Source of the DNA: Acetobacteraceae bacterium
GTDB taxonomy: Bacteria; Pseudomonadota; Alphaproteobacteria; Acetobacterales; Acetobacteraceae
Assembly (NCBI GenBank): GCA_009693865.1
Contig: SHWL01000004.1
Location: 1 to 64,000 of the forward strand
DNA length: 64,000 bases
Direction of reading: 5' to 3'
The notes beneath the pieces were generated by a model. The model was given only the letters and a program-made list of their open reading frames with translations, was not told where the DNA came from and searched no databases. Shown here one piece after another: positions 19,995 to 29,264 of the stretch. Every line of letters starts with the position of its first letter. Position 1 is the first letter of the stretch. Made by a program: the position numbers and the translations under genes.

Positions 19995-20282
19995 TTGGCA
20001 AACACCCGCCTTAACCGTCAGCACGACGATGTGTGGCCGCTTCAGGACGCCAAAGCCCGCTTCAGCGAGCTTGTGAAATGCGCCCTTGAAAAGGGACCGC
20101 AGCACGTCAGCGTGCGAGGCGAACCCGCGGTCGTCATCTTGTCTGAAGCGGCATTCGCCGAACTCACGGCATCCCGGCCTTCGATCGTCGATCATCTCCT
20201 GGATGGTCCGCCATGGCCGGACGATTTGGTGGACGCGATCAACGCGCGTTCCAGCGACACCGGCCGCGACATCGAATTCTGA
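19995..20282 (+). CDS. Phd/YefM-family antitoxin
   Basis: VWPLQDAKARFSELVKCALEKGPQHVSVRGEPAVVILSEAAFAEL; adjacent PIN toxin. Confidence 0.88.
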   Translation: MANTRLNRQHDDVWPLQDAKARFSELVKCALEKGPQHVSVRGEPAVVILSEAAFAELTASRPSIVDHLLDGPPWPDDLVDAINARSSDTGRDIEF

Positions 20283-20698
20283 TGTATCTGGTCGATACGA
20301 ACGTGCTGTCGGAAGCCCGCCGCCGCGACGGCCCCGCCCGCGACTGGCTCCGGTCCGTCAACCCGGCGGACTTGTACCTCAGTGTCGTGACCCTTGGTGA
20401 GATCATGAAGGGCATCGCTCTCAAACAGCGCGCCGACCCCACGATGGCATCAGGGTTACGCGTATGGCTTGAACTCCTGCGGCGGGACCATACGGATCAT
20501 ATCCTGCCAGTCGACGACCGCGTGGCACTGGAGTGGGGGCGGATCGCGGCGATACGTTCACGCGGAATGGCGGATGGATTGATCGCGGCGACAGCCGCGG
20601 TTCATGACAAGATCGTCGTGACCCGAAATATCGCTGACTTCGCCGATACCGGTGTGCCGATCATCGATCCCTGGGCGATGCCCGGCCCATCGCGCTAA
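20282..20698 (+). CDS. PIN-domain toxin (VapC/FitB-like)
   Basis: MYLVDTNVLSEARRRD, SVVTLGEIMKGI, MADGLIAATAAVHDKIVVTRNIADF. ATG overlaps the antitoxin TGA. Confidence 0.9.
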   Translation: MYLVDTNVLSEARRRDGPARDWLRSVNPADLYLSVVTLGEIMKGIALKQRADPTMASGLRVWLELLRRDHTDHILPVDDRVALEWGRIAAIRSRGMADGLIAATAAVHDKIVVTRNIADFADTGVPIIDPWAMPGPSR

Positions 20699-20725
20699 CC
20701 CGCAAAGTACCTGGCCCGGGTCGCG

Positions 20726-21316
20726 CTACCCCCCAAACCTAGGGTCCGGATAATCGATCACCCGCACTTCTTCCGACACCGTATCCAATACCGCGCAACT
20801 CAATTGCCGATCGTTCCGGCTGTCCCGCGCATCCCCCGCCGAGCCTGGGTTGATCACCAGCACCGAACCAACCCGTTTCACAACCTGGCAATGCGTGTGC
20901 CCGTAAAGCACGATATCCGCGTCAGCCTCCGCGAAACGCTCCATTTTCGAGCTATGCGGATGGATATACTCCCCACGCGGTTCCCACGGCGTCGAATGGA
21001 TCAGCAGCAGCCGCTTCGTCCCAAGACTTAAATACCGCCGGTGCGGCTGCTTCGCGAGGAACGCCATTAACGCTGGATCGATCCCCGGCCGTTGCCGCGC
21101 CCTTATCCCGGCCGGGGACATGAAAACTTCCTCGTGATTTCCCTGAATGATGTGCGCGCGGCGCTCGATCAGCCGCGTCACCACGTCATTGGAAAACTGG
21201 TACTCGAAGATGCTGTCGCCAAGACACAGCAATTCATCGACGTCCCCCATCGCGTCAAGGGCGAGATCAAGGCCGAGAATATTGCAATGAAGGTCCGAAA
21301 CAATCCCGACTTTCAA
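20726..21316 (-). CDS. Metallophosphoesterase (YfcE-like)
   Basis: KVGIVSDLHCN, LGDSIF, IQGNHEEV, LYGHTHCQ, VINPGSAG. Confidence 0.9.
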   Translation of the reverse strand: MKVGIVSDLHCNILGLDLALDAMGDVDELLCLGDSIFEYQFSNDVVTRLIERRAHIIQGNHEEVFMSPAGIRARQRPGIDPALMAFLAKQPHRRYLSLGTKRLLLIHSTPWEPRGEYIHPHSSKMERFAEADADIVLYGHTHCQVVKRVGSVLVINPGSAGDARDSRNDRQLSCAVLDTVSEEVRVIDYPDPRFGG

Positions 21317-21356
21317 ATTCCGTGCTCCATGCTGAATACCAACGGCGGCCCGCCGA

Positions 21357-22103
21357 TTACCTTGGCGTGTGGCGATCCAGGAACGCGATTACCCGTGTGC
21401 GCTGTTCCTCCATATGCTCGGGCCCACGCCAATTGCGAATGACTTCCATCCCCGGCACCAACCGTTCCAGCTCGTCGCTGGTCGCCGCCGGATGCGGAAT
21501 ATCCGTCCCGGGCAACAGGATCTTCGGGATCGCGCAGCTCCGGACAAAATCACGATCCACGCAGAACACGAAATCGGGGCCCCACATGTTCTGGCCGAAA
21601 CCACGCATTTCTTTTTCGTCCAGATCAGGCCGGTCGGCGCGCCGCTCCTCGCTCCACGCGACAAAACTCTCGGGGAAGTATTCAAGATGGTCCGGATGGA
21701 CACCGATCGGATTCTGCAACACCTCCGACGTGACCCGGTCCGGCGCGACCTGGCCGATCTTCAGACAGAAACTGCCACCGATGCAGCCGCCAAGTACGTG
21801 AAACTTCCGGTGCCCCAGATGATCCATCAACGCCAGGTGATCCGCGGCATAGGTGTGCCATCCATGGTCCGCCTCGATCGCGCATTTCGACTGCCCGGCG
21901 TTGCGTTGATCCATCGCCACCACCCGGTATTTCGACGCCAGAACGTCCGTCCAGTCGCACCACGTCCGCTGAGGCCCATTCGCCGGGTGGTGCCACATGT
22001 TCAGGTTCGATCGCAGTCCGCCCGGAGCGAACAGCAGGATCGGAAAGCCGTTCCCAAACTCCTCGTAATATATCTCGCCATCTGGCCGTTGCAACATCGG
22101 CAT
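21357..22103 (-). CDS. Alpha/beta hydrolase
   Basis: ILLFAPGG, MDQRNAGQS, GGCIGGSF nucleophile region, LLPGTDIPHP. Confidence 0.85.
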   Translation of the reverse strand: MPMLQRPDGEIYYEEFGNGFPILLFAPGGLRSNLNMWHHPANGPQRTWCDWTDVLASKYRVVAMDQRNAGQSKCAIEADHGWHTYAADHLALMDHLGHRKFHVLGGCIGGSFCLKIGQVAPDRVTSEVLQNPIGVHPDHLEYFPESFVAWSEERRADRPDLDEKEMRGFGQNMWGPDFVFCVDRDFVRSCAIPKILLPGTDIPHPAATSDELERLVPGMEVIRNWRGPEHMEEQRTRVIAFLDRHTPR

Positions 22104-22128
22104 GGTTGGTCTCCCGTTGTGTTATGCG

Positions 22129-23058
22129 TTATCGTTTCGCCGCCAGCAGCCGCCGCGCTTCCGCCGCGTCTGCCGCGATCTGGGCTTTCAGTTCGTCCAG
22201 CCCGGAGAACCTCACCTCTGGCCGGATATAGGCGAGCAAAGCCACGGTGATCTCTGTCCCGTAAATATCGCCGGAGAAATCGAACAGATTGACCTCCAGC
22301 CGGCTTTCCGGGCCCTCGTTCACGGTTGGGCGGCGGCCGATATTGGCGACCCCGTCGTAAGCCGTTCCGTCCGCGACGCGAACCGTCACCGCGTAAACGC
22401 CGCGCGCGGGTTCCAGATGCCTTCCAAGCGGCACGTTCGCGGTCGGAAATCCGATGGTGCGGCCGCGTTTGTCGCCATGCGCCACCTCACCGCGAATGGC
22501 CCAGGGACGGCCGAGTTCGGCGGTCGCGCGCTCGGGGTAACCATCTTGCAGCGCCCGGCGGATCCGCGTCGAGGACAAGGGTCCGCCCGGGTCCGAAACC
22601 GCCGGCACCTGCGTCACGCCCATGCCAACCGCCTCCGCGCGCATCGCCAGGAATCCGGTATCTCCGCCACGCCGGTGCCCGAACGCGAAATCCCCGCCGG
22701 TCGTCAGGTGCCGCGCGCCCAGACCCTGGTGCAACACCTCGCTGACGAAGGCTTCCGCCGTCATCAGGCTGAATTCAAGGTTGAATGGAAGTTCGTACAG
22801 CAACTCGCAGCCCAGGGCTGCCAGGGCGTCGGCGCGCTCGGCGGACAGTGTCAGGCGGAAAGGCGGGTCGTCCGGGCGGAACACCTCCCGCGGGTGTGGT
22901 TCGAAGGTCAGCACCGCCAACGGAGCATTTGGGCGCGCGGCGTGCGCGGCCCGCAACACCGCGGCATGGCCCAGATGCACGCCGTCGAAATTGCCTAACG
23001 CCAGCGTCGGGCCGCGGGCATCGGCGGGCAAGTCTCGCCAGTCGTGAAAAATCCGCAT
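22129..23058 (-). CDS. ribF: Bifunctional riboflavin kinase / FAD synthetase
   Basis: LALGNFDGVHLGH, SSTRIRRAL, VAHGDKRGRTIGFPTANV, LEVNLFDFSGDIYG. Confidence 0.95.
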   Translation of the reverse strand: MRIFHDWRDLPADARGPTLALGNFDGVHLGHAAVLRAAHAARPNAPLAVLTFEPHPREVFRPDDPPFRLTLSAERADALAALGCELLYELPFNLEFSLMTAEAFVSEVLHQGLGARHLTTGGDFAFGHRRGGDTGFLAMRAEAVGMGVTQVPAVSDPGGPLSSTRIRRALQDGYPERATAELGRPWAIRGEVAHGDKRGRTIGFPTANVPLGRHLEPARGVYAVTVRVADGTAYDGVANIGRRPTVNEGPESRLEVNLFDFSGDIYGTEITVALLAYIRPEVRFSGLDELKAQIAADAAEARRLLAAKR

Positions 23059-23205
23059 CGTCAGCGCGCCGGGACCCGCGCGCGGGCCTCCCCTTCTATC
23101 AGGGCCGTATTTCGGCCTGCGGGAAGATCCTCGAAGAGGTATCCGGTGCTCATGTGTCGTCCCATTGCTGACGCCCGGCCTTTCTGGCGCGGGACGGGCG
23201 CGGGA

Positions 23206-23649
23206 TCAACCTTCGCGGCCAAGCGGCCGCCACATCCGCGGGTCGAACACGAACGTTTCCACCGTTCCCATCACTGCCCGGCCCGCGTCCCGATGGCGCG
23301 GATTGAGCAAAACGTTCCGGGCATGCGGCATGAGAATCGATGGGACACGCAGTGCGGCAGATGTCGCCTCGGACAGCCAAAGGTCGCCCGCGGCGGCTGT
23401 GTCCGCCGGTACCGGTTCCAAATCGCGGATCAGCCGGTCCGGTATCGCGACTCCCATTAACACGAAATCGGCGGGCAGCAACTCGAACGGCAAATCGAGG
23501 TGAACGCGCACCTCCATCGCCGCCAGCGCCGGATGCTCCGCCAGATACACCATCGGCCGTCCCGGGGTGTTCCATCGTCCACCGAAAAGGCGCGCGCCTT
23601 CGCCCGTCAGGTCCGCGAACGGGCGGCGGCAGAGCCGCCACAGGTCCAT
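23206..23649 (-). CDS. RES-domain toxin (RES family NAD+ phosphorylase)
   Basis: MDLWRLCRRPFADLTGEGARLFGGRWNTPGRPMVYLAEHPALAAMEV. Confidence 0.88.
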   Translation of the reverse strand: MDLWRLCRRPFADLTGEGARLFGGRWNTPGRPMVYLAEHPALAAMEVRVHLDLPFELLPADFVLMGVAIPDRLIRDLEPVPADTAAAGDLWLSEATSAALRVPSILMPHARNVLLNPRHRDAGRAVMGTVETFVFDPRMWRPLGREG

Positions 23650-24041
23650 CAGACTGCCAGGCCGTGGTCGATGCGGCCCAGAATGGCCTCGACCTGACGA
23701 GCACCGATATCGGTGTCCAGCCGGTTGAGCGGGCTTTCCCCATCCAGCAACGGCGTCGGGCGGCGTAGCCAGGCATGCGCTTTGGCCCTGTCGCCGAACG
23801 TTGTCTCAGCCTCCCAGATCATGCGCAGCAGACGGCCGAGCCGGTCGGATTGGTCATGCGTGAGCGAGCCCAGGATGCGGCGATGTGCCAGGGTTTTGCG
23901 CGGTAATACGAGGCGATCGAGCTCCGCCAGGGTGAACTTCCCGGCGTCGAGGGCGTGGTCGACCACGTCCAGGTCCAGGTCCTGCCGAAGCGGGTTCAGG
24001 GCCGCCTCCGAGACTCCCCGCAATGGCGATATCCTTCTCAT
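23649..24041 (-). CDS. Xre/MbcA/ParS-type antitoxin (DUF2384-like)
   Basis: LGRLLRMIWEAETTFGDRAKAHAWLRRPTPLLDGESPLNRLDTDIGARQVEAILGRIDHGL; stop overlaps the RES toxin start. Start inferred. Confidence 0.88.
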   Translation of the reverse strand: MRRISPLRGVSEAALNPLRQDLDLDVVDHALDAGKFTLAELDRLVLPRKTLAHRRILGSLTHDQSDRLGRLLRMIWEAETTFGDRAKAHAWLRRPTPLLDGESPLNRLDTDIGARQVEAILGRIDHGLAV

Positions 24042-24309
24042 GACCGTGCATATCGCCCAATCGCCACCCTGCGTCAAGTTGTTTCCGCCGCGCCTTGTGT
24101 TGCCTATTGTCAATAAACCCTGCGCGTCACATAGTACGTCAGAAGGCAAAACGAACCTTAATCAATTCCGAGAACCGAACGGGGAATGAGCATGACCACG
24201 CGCCATACTCTGGTGGCCGAATGGGTTTGACGCGATCCCGCCGGTTTCTCTGGCGACAGCCCGGCCCGGCATCGACGCGCCAGCCCTGGCCACCTGTGTC
24301 TGACCCCGA

Positions 24310-25985
24310 ATGACTTCCTCCACCGCCGCGATGATCGGGAAGGTTTCCTTGGCCGTGGCGCCGGCGTATCTGACGCATGCCCGGCGGAGATGGGCAGGCC
24401 AGTTCTTGATCGGAGCGTTGCTCGCGGCAGTCGCCGTCGTGACATTCGTGACCGCCGCGCGGGACGAAGATTTCTGGTGGGGCGATGGCGCCAGCTTCGC
24501 GCTGAACGGCGAGTTCCTGCGCGATTATATTGCCTCGGGCTTGGGGCGGTCCCCGATGGCGTTCGCGGCGGAGTGGTATTTCCGTTACCCGGCGCTGACG
24601 ATCAGTCTTTATCCGCCGATTTTCCCGTTGGCCGAGGCCGCGGTTTTCGCGGTTTTCGGGTTTTCCCACAACGCCGCTCAGGCCACTGTCACCATTTTCA
24701 CGTTGCTTGCCCTGTTCGGTGTCTATTGGACCGTCCGGACATCCGCTGGGGCCTTGTGCGCCGCCGGCGCGGCGGTCTTGCTTGTCGCCAGCCCCGAGGT
24801 GCTGCGGTGGTCGCGTGAGATCGTCATGGAAATTCCCGCGTTGGCGTTCCTTCTGTTGGCCGCCGCGGCGCTTCTTCGTTACCAGGCGGCCAAAAGCACG
24901 AGACGCCTGATCGTCGTCGCGCTGCTGCTGGCCGGCGCGATCCATACCAAGCAAACCGCGATCTTCGTCGTGCCCGCTTTCGCGGCGGCATTGCTGATCG
25001 ACGAAGGCGTGTCCCTGACGCGGCGCTGGTCCACCTGGATCGTTGTCGCGACGGCGGCGATTTGCCTGGTTCCTCTCGCCATCTTCACATTTCACTTCTC
25101 GGCGGAGAATTTCAACATCGCGTTCGGCCCCGGCACGGGCGAAAAGGGTTACGATCGTTTGTCCATCCGGGCCCTCACGAGATACGGCCGCTCTCTGCCG
25201 GAGATCGTGGGGTACATCCCGCTTCTCGGCACTGCCGCCTACCTGGGGCTGGTCGCGAAGAAGGGATGGCGCGACCGGGCCGAACGGCGCCTCGCCGTCC
25301 TGATGCTGGCCTGGTTTTTCATCGACTATGTTCTCGTGTCCGTGACAGCCGATTTCGAAATCCGGTACGCGACATTCCTGGCGGTGCCCTTCGCCGTGCT
25401 GTCGATGTTACCGATCGCGCGCCTGCCGCTACCGGCCGGCGCCGCGGCGTTGATCATGAGCCTGTGCCTGTATGCCGGTCTGCTCTCACGCCAGCCGGTT
25501 GTACGGGTCGAGGGGTACAATACCGCCGCGCAGTTCGTGCTTGAACAAAGCGAACAGAACGATGTCGTGCTGTTCCACGGCGCGGGGTCGAAGAATTTCA
25601 CGTTTTCCGTCCGGGTCCGGAGCCCAAAATCTTTCTCCTGCGGGCTGAAAAGTTTCTCGTGGACTACAATATCACGCGGGACTGGGGCATCATCGATCGT
25701 AACGTTTCCGCCGCCGAAATCGAGGCGATCGTCGATCGTCACGGCATATCGATGATCGTGATTCAACCGAACTTCTGGACCGATCAGCCGTCCGTCGCGG
25801 CCTTGCAGCGGATGGTCGATTCCGGCCGGTTCATGTTGGCCGCCCAATTCTCGATTACCTCCGAAGACCCCTCCCGGTTGGCTGTCATTCGCGTGTATCG
25901 AAATCTTGAGCCAACCGCGCGAACCGGGAAGGACCTGGAAATCAAGCTGCCACCGTTGCGAGGCGCCATATCCCGGCGCCTGTAA
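24310..25985 (+). pseudogene. GT39/PMT-like membrane glycosyltransferase, apparently frameshifted near 25600-25640
   Basis: ORF 24310-25755 encodes a multi-pass membrane protein to GSKNFTFSVR. Continuation GPEPKIFLLRAEKFLVDYNITRDWGIIDRNVS... lies in another frame (ORF 25659-25985). Confidence 0.65.
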
Positions 25986-26067
25986 CGCCTGGCGCCGCGC
26001 GACCACGCTTCACCGGAGCGATGATGTCGTCCATCCTGCGGGCCACTCTCGGGGACGCCCTCGCATC

Positions 26068-27192
26068 ATGACCGACTCGCGGGACCTGCTGGCCGAGCTC
26101 GCCTCTTGGGTCCGTATTGAAACACCCACCACCGACGCCTTGGCCGTCAACCGGTTGATGGACGTGGCGCAGCGCGAGCTTGCCCAGGTGGGGGCGGATC
26201 TGACGCGCGTTCCGGGACGGGACGGGTTCGGCGACAGTTTGATCGCGCGCACCCCTGGGCTCAGTGCCGGGGACAGGCCGATCCTCGTGGCCGGGCACCT
26301 CGACACCGTTTGGCCGCATGGGACATTGGCAAAAATGCCCTTCGAGGTGAACGGCGAGAAAGCCCATGGCCCGGGCATATACGACATGAAAGCCGGCAGT
26401 TTCCTCGCGTTCCATGCCGTGCGCGCCATTTTGCGCGACCGCATCCCCACGCGCCATCCGATCGTTCTGCTGCTGACTCCGGATGAGGAAGTTGGCAGTC
26501 CGTCCAGCCGCTGGCTGATCGAACAAGAGGCCGCCAACGCCGCCGCTGTCCTGATCCCGGAGCCCGCCAGCGCGACCGGCGCCTGCGTCACGTCCCGAAA
26601 GGGCATCGGCCGCTTCACGCTGCTTGTGGAGGGCAAAGCCTCCCACGCCGGGACGGCTTTCCAGGACGGCGCCTCGGCGACTGTCGAGCTGGCGCACCAG
26701 ATTCTGGCATTGCACCGGATGGTGGAGCCGGACGACGGCATCACCGTCAACACCGCGCCGGTCTGGGGCGGCACGCGGCCCAACGTGGTCGCGGCGGCGG
26801 CGGGGTGCGAGATCGACCTGCGCGTCAACTCCGCCCGCGACGGCGAACTCATGACCGCCCGCATCCTGGGACTGCAATCGCGTGTGGCGGGCTGCACGGT
26901 GAGCGTGAAGGGCGGGATGAACCGGCCGCCCTACGCCGAGACCAAGGAAATCCGCGCGCTGTATGAGAAAGCCTGGGTGCTGGCGGACCGGATCGGGCTG
27001 AAATTACCGCGGCAGCACCGTAGCGGCGGCTCCGACGGCAATTTCACCGCCGCCCTGGGCATTCCGACCCTGGACGGTCTGGGCTGCCCGGGAGCGGGGG
27101 CGCATGCGGTGCACGAGCACATCCTGTGGCGGCAACTGGCCCCGCGCGCGGCTCTGATGGCGAGCTTGCTGGAGACGCTGGACGAGGTGTGA
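26068..27192 (+). CDS. M20-family metallopeptidase (glutamate carboxypeptidase-like)
   Basis: GHLDTVWPHG, GPGIYDMKAG, TPDEEVGSPSS, GKASHAGTAFQDG, GGSDGNF. Confidence 0.9.
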   Translation: MTDSRDLLAELASWVRIETPTTDALAVNRLMDVAQRELAQVGADLTRVPGRDGFGDSLIARTPGLSAGDRPILVAGHLDTVWPHGTLAKMPFEVNGEKAHGPGIYDMKAGSFLAFHAVRAILRDRIPTRHPIVLLLTPDEEVGSPSSRWLIEQEAANAAAVLIPEPASATGACVTSRKGIGRFTLLVEGKASHAGTAFQDGASATVELAHQILALHRMVEPDDGITVNTAPVWGGTRPNVVAAAAGCEIDLRVNSARDGELMTARILGLQSRVAGCTVSVKGGMNRPPYAETKEIRALYEKAWVLADRIGLKLPRQHRSGGSDGNFTAALGIPTLDGLGCPGAGAHAVHEHILWRQLAPRAALMASLLETLDEV

Positions 27193-27214
27193 GGGCCCGC
27201 TGTTTGGCGCCGCG

Positions 27215-28354
27215 TCAGGCGAGCCCGTAGAGCGCGGCCGCGTTATCGTGCGTCAGCTTCCGTCGCGTGTCCGGTGACAGATGCGCCATCTGCCGCTCGA
27301 TCGCCGCCCGGGAGTTCGGCCAGACGCTGTCCGGGTGAGGGTAGTCGGACGCCCACAGCAAATGCCCCTCGCCAAAGAACGGCAGCAGCGCGATCGCCAC
27401 GTGATCCTCCTGGAAGGTTGCGTAAATCTGGCGTTTGAACAGCTCGCTTGGCTTTGCCTGTAGCATGATGCCGCCTTTGTCGGCCCAGTACTCCTTCGCC
27501 TCCCACAGCCGCCAATGGCGATAATCGAGTTCCTCGACCAGCCAGGGGAGCCAGCCGGTGCCAGCCTCGGCCAGGACCAGCTTGATCTTCGGATGGCGTT
27601 CCAGGATGCCCCAGGCGAACAGGTCGACGAAGGGTTCCAGGAACTGACCCATGAAGAGTTTGGTCGTGCCAAACACGCTGGCGGGTTTGCCGGCGGCCGG
27701 GTCGCCGGGCTTGAGGCCGATGACGGTCACGTGCCAGGCAAGGACGATCCCGGTTTCCTCCAGCGCGTTCCAGAACGGTTCCCACGCCGGATCGGACAGC
27801 GCCGGTTTGGCGGCGGCGATCTGAATGTTGACCTGGCGAACGCCGCCTTTCCGCGCGAGCCGGTACAACTCCGCCGTCGCGGCCTCCGGATACTCCGGCA
27901 GCATCGGCACACCGAGCAGGCGATCCGGCGCGGCGGAACAGAACTCCTCCAGCCCATCGTTGTAGGCGCGGTAGCAGGCGTCGCGTAGGACCGGATCCTC
28001 GGTCGTGATCGAGAAGATCGGCCCGAAAATGACATGCGTCTGGACCCCGTCGCGGTCCATGTCCTTCAGGCGCAGGCTCGCGTTCGCTGGGCGGCGCTCG
28101 CTGGGGTCGGTCATGCCGCCGCGGTCGAGGGCGGAGTACAGCGGCTTCGGGGCAGCCGGGACATTGCGATCGACAGGTCTGCCAGCCCAATTACCCCAGA
28201 CTTTGCCATCGCAGACCCAGACGGCCTGACCGTTCCGGTCCTCGATGACCGGGGCGCGGTCGCGAAGGGCGGCGGGCAGGCGTGTGGTCCAGAGGTCCGG
28301 GGGGAGTTGGCCCAGGTCGAGGTGGTCGTCGCAGGAGATGAGATCAGGGGGCAT
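27215..28354 (-). CDS. Amidohydrolase (metal-dependent hydrolase)
   Basis: MPPDLISCDDHLDLGQLPPDLW start; HLLWASDYPHPDSVWPNS and KLTHDNAAALYGL C-terminus. Confidence 0.88.
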   Translation of the reverse strand: MPPDLISCDDHLDLGQLPPDLWTTRLPAALRDRAPVIEDRNGQAVWVCDGKVWGNWAGRPVDRNVPAAPKPLYSALDRGGMTDPSERRPANASLRLKDMDRDGVQTHVIFGPIFSITTEDPVLRDACYRAYNDGLEEFCSAAPDRLLGVPMLPEYPEAATAELYRLARKGGVRQVNIQIAAAKPALSDPAWEPFWNALEETGIVLAWHVTVIGLKPGDPAAGKPASVFGTTKLFMGQFLEPFVDLFAWGILERHPKIKLVLAEAGTGWLPWLVEELDYRHWRLWEAKEYWADKGGIMLQAKPSELFKRQIYATFQEDHVAIALLPFFGEGHLLWASDYPHPDSVWPNSRAAIERQMAHLSPDTRRKLTHDNAAALYGLA

Positions 28355-28445
28355 GGGGAGCCTCTTGTGTGTCCGGGTGGAGCGTTTCGTTGGTACTCTC
28401 TTGGGACTGGTTCTGCTATATGCGATCGCGTCCCCGGAGATAAGC

Positions 28446-28769
28446 ATGACCGCGCGGCCAACCGACGATCCGATCCTGAAGCGCTTCAGGACGGCGCTCG
28501 ATGCGATGTACGGCGACGAGATCGATCGCGTGGTGCTGTTTGGGTCACGCGCGCGTGGCGATGCGCGTGAGGATTCGGATTACGATGTCGCGGTGTTCTT
28601 GAAGACACTGCCTGATCGGTGGCGTGAATTCGATCGCCTGGCGGAACTTCGGGTTGATTTTCTCGACGACACAGGCGCTTTCTTCGACACTAAGCCCTTT
28701 CTCTCGACGGATTATCAGGAGCGCACGCCATTGATGCGCGAAATCCGCCGTGAGGGGCAGGAAGTATGA
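28446..28769 (+). CDS. MNT-type nucleotidyltransferase-domain protein
   Basis: VVLFGSRARGDAREDSDYDVAVFL, the GSxRG...DxD minimal nucleotidyltransferase motif. Confidence 0.88.
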   Translation: MTARPTDDPILKRFRTALDAMYGDEIDRVVLFGSRARGDAREDSDYDVAVFLKTLPDRWREFDRLAELRVDFLDDTGAFFDTKPFLSTDYQERTPLMREIRREGQEV

Positions 28770-28835
28770 CGCCCGAAACCGGCTACTTCCTTGCCAAGGC
28801 GCACAAACTTCTTGTTGAGGCCGCGAAATACACGC
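28766..28835 (+). pseudogene. Truncated HEPN-domain partner (N-terminus only)
   Basis: MTPETGYFLAKAHKLLVEAAKY matches the start of HEPN partners of MNT proteins, then homology-like sequence stops. 4-nt overlap with the MNT gene. Confidence 0.5.
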
Positions 28836-28974
28836 GTCCGACCGGATTGAGGTTCCCTGACGGAAGGTCGTGCGCGAACGGCTCGACGATCATCCACGTA
28901 CCGTCGGATTTGAGAGACCTATGCACATGCGCCGAAGCGCCGGCTGGATCGCCCATGTCGTGCAGACAGTTGAA

Positions 28975-29250
28975 GAAGGCGACCTCGCGGCCGGCTACGC
29001 GACCCTGCCGGACACAATCAAGGATCGGGTGCTGCGCTTTTTCGACGCGAATGAGGCCTGGCTGACGGCGCTGCTGTTGCGCGGGCGGACGAGCAAGCAA
29101 CTCGTCTTCTCGGGCCGGCCGGCCGGGAACGCACGGTTTCTTGTCGGTGCGCTCGAGGGTGCGATGCTGCTGGCCCGCTCGCACGCGGACCCCGGCCGCT
29201 TCCGCTCGGCGGCCGCTCGATTGTTGGCCGGTTTCAGCGCCGGGAAGCGC
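28975..29250 (+). pseudogene. C-terminal fragment of a TetR/AcrR-family regulator
   Basis: GDLAAGYATLPDTIKDRVLRFFDANEAWLTALLLRGRTSKQLVFSGRPAGNARFLVGALEGAMLLARSHADPGRFRSAAARLLAGF, a TetR C-terminal ligand-binding pattern with no HTH upstream. Confidence 0.65.
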
Positions 29251-29264
29251 TTCGTCGCGAACCC

